A stretch of 64,000 bases of DNA from NCBI GenBank assembly GCA_037127315.1, contig JBBBDQ010000192.1, positions 310,001 through 374,000 on the forward strand. Reading direction: 5' to 3'. Both the position numbers and the translations under genes were made by a program. This stretch comes from Ascarosepion bandense. Its lineage: Eukaryota > Mollusca > Cephalopoda > Sepiida > Sepiidae. Below, in pieces: positions 63,508 to 64,000 of the stretch (its first letter is position 1; every line of letters starts with the position of its first letter). The notes below the pieces were generated by a model, which made no database searches, had not been told where the DNA came from, and saw only the letters and a program-made list of their open reading frames with translations.

Positions 63508-64000
63508 TGTTTTGAAAATTTACAACAGTAGCTTCACTTAAATAACTGTAATCTGTAAACTAATAATTTGATTGGATCCAAATCTTGTCACGTGTCATTT
63601 GAAGGTTAGTACTTCATAAAAATTATATGGATTTTTTTCATTAGTGGCGCCATCCATATGTCAGGCCCAGGACGTATTGTGTGATGTGTTAGTTAATGGG
63701 TATATGTTCATTGACCCCGTTTACTTTCTCCAATTTTTTTTAGTTTAAAATCCCCTCTCTCCCCAGGCAAATAACCAGAGATATCAATTCTCTGGTAAAT
63801 GCGAAGCGCCTTTCCTTTTATTGCGGGAGGGATGTTGCGTGTGTTTCGTATTTTTTGTTGTGTTGTGTGCGATTGAATGAGTGTTTGAATTATTAAATTC
63901 CCGCATAATTTTCATTCAGTTAATTGATATTTCTGCCACAATTAAAGATTGGAGAGTTTATTACTAACATTTTGTTTTGTTTCTTGTAAATAGATCTTAT
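63508..64000. other. unassigned
   Basis: A 7-bp hairpin (ACCAGAG...CTCTGGT) near 63770-63793. No gene or repeat recognised to the window end. Confidence 0.35.

Noticed and set aside
1..64000. CRISPR arrays, bacterial operons, rRNA, tRNA, known riboswitches
   Set aside because: Looked for; the only regularly spaced repeats are microsatellites and transposon-derived copies.

Overview
The window is eukaryotic, animal-type DNA. It is AT-rich, full of dinucleotide microsatellites, has an intron-bounded protein-kinase exon, and is dominated by interspersed retroelements and DNA-transposon relics. The mix (Tx1-like, RTE-like and Jockey/CR1-type LINEs, several Gypsy lineages, mariner-type relics) suits an invertebrate and resembles mollusc or cephalopod genomes. 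That assignment is inference from element types only. I see no bacterial genes, CRISPR arrays, rRNA or convincing tRNA genes.

The only convincing host gene is one minus-strand exon (1307-1608) of a testis-specific-serine-kinase-like protein kinase. Almost everything else is transposable-element material in several age layers.

Layout. 0.4-0.9 kb: old Gypsy integrase relic. 1.3-1.6 kb: kinase exon. 2.4-7.1 kb: Gypsy element A (minus) with both LTRs. 7.6-9.7 kb: two DNA-transposon relics and a possible Copia scrap. 9.9-13.5 kb: inverted-repeat structures and a truncated LINE. 13.6-16.8 kb: nearly complete but broken RTE-like LINE (minus). 16.9-34.4 kb: mostly non-coding, with LTR-like sequences, an old LINE relic (21.6-23.4 kb), palindromes and dispersed repeats. 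34.6-34.8 kb: LINE reverse-transcriptase scrap. 35.0-47.2 kb: Gypsy element B (minus), split by a 945-bp solo LTR that is itself split by a 6.1-kb Tx1-like LINE (36.0-42.2 kb, plus). 47.2-49.3 kb: a second, decayed Tx1-like copy. 50.3-57.1 kb: Gypsy element C (minus), whose integrase lies upstream of its reverse transcriptase (Gmr1-like order); it is interrupted by an RTE fragment and an LTR-like insert. 57.2-59.6 kb: Jockey/CR1-type LINE (minus). 59.67-60.07 kb: a direct repeat carrying two type I hammerhead ribozyme motifs exactly 300 nt apart, bracketed by TA repeats (retrozyme-like). 60.4-61.4 kb: LTR-like sequence inside a dispersed repeat. 61.8-62.1 kb: third Tx1-like endonuclease fragment. 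62.4-63.5 kb: dead mariner transposase.

No autonomous element here looks intact. Every coding block carries frameshifts, stops, truncation or lost catalytic residues. The main scientific interest lies in the hammerhead/retrozyme dimer, the integrase-first Gypsy element, and the datable nesting of three elements with visible target-site duplications.
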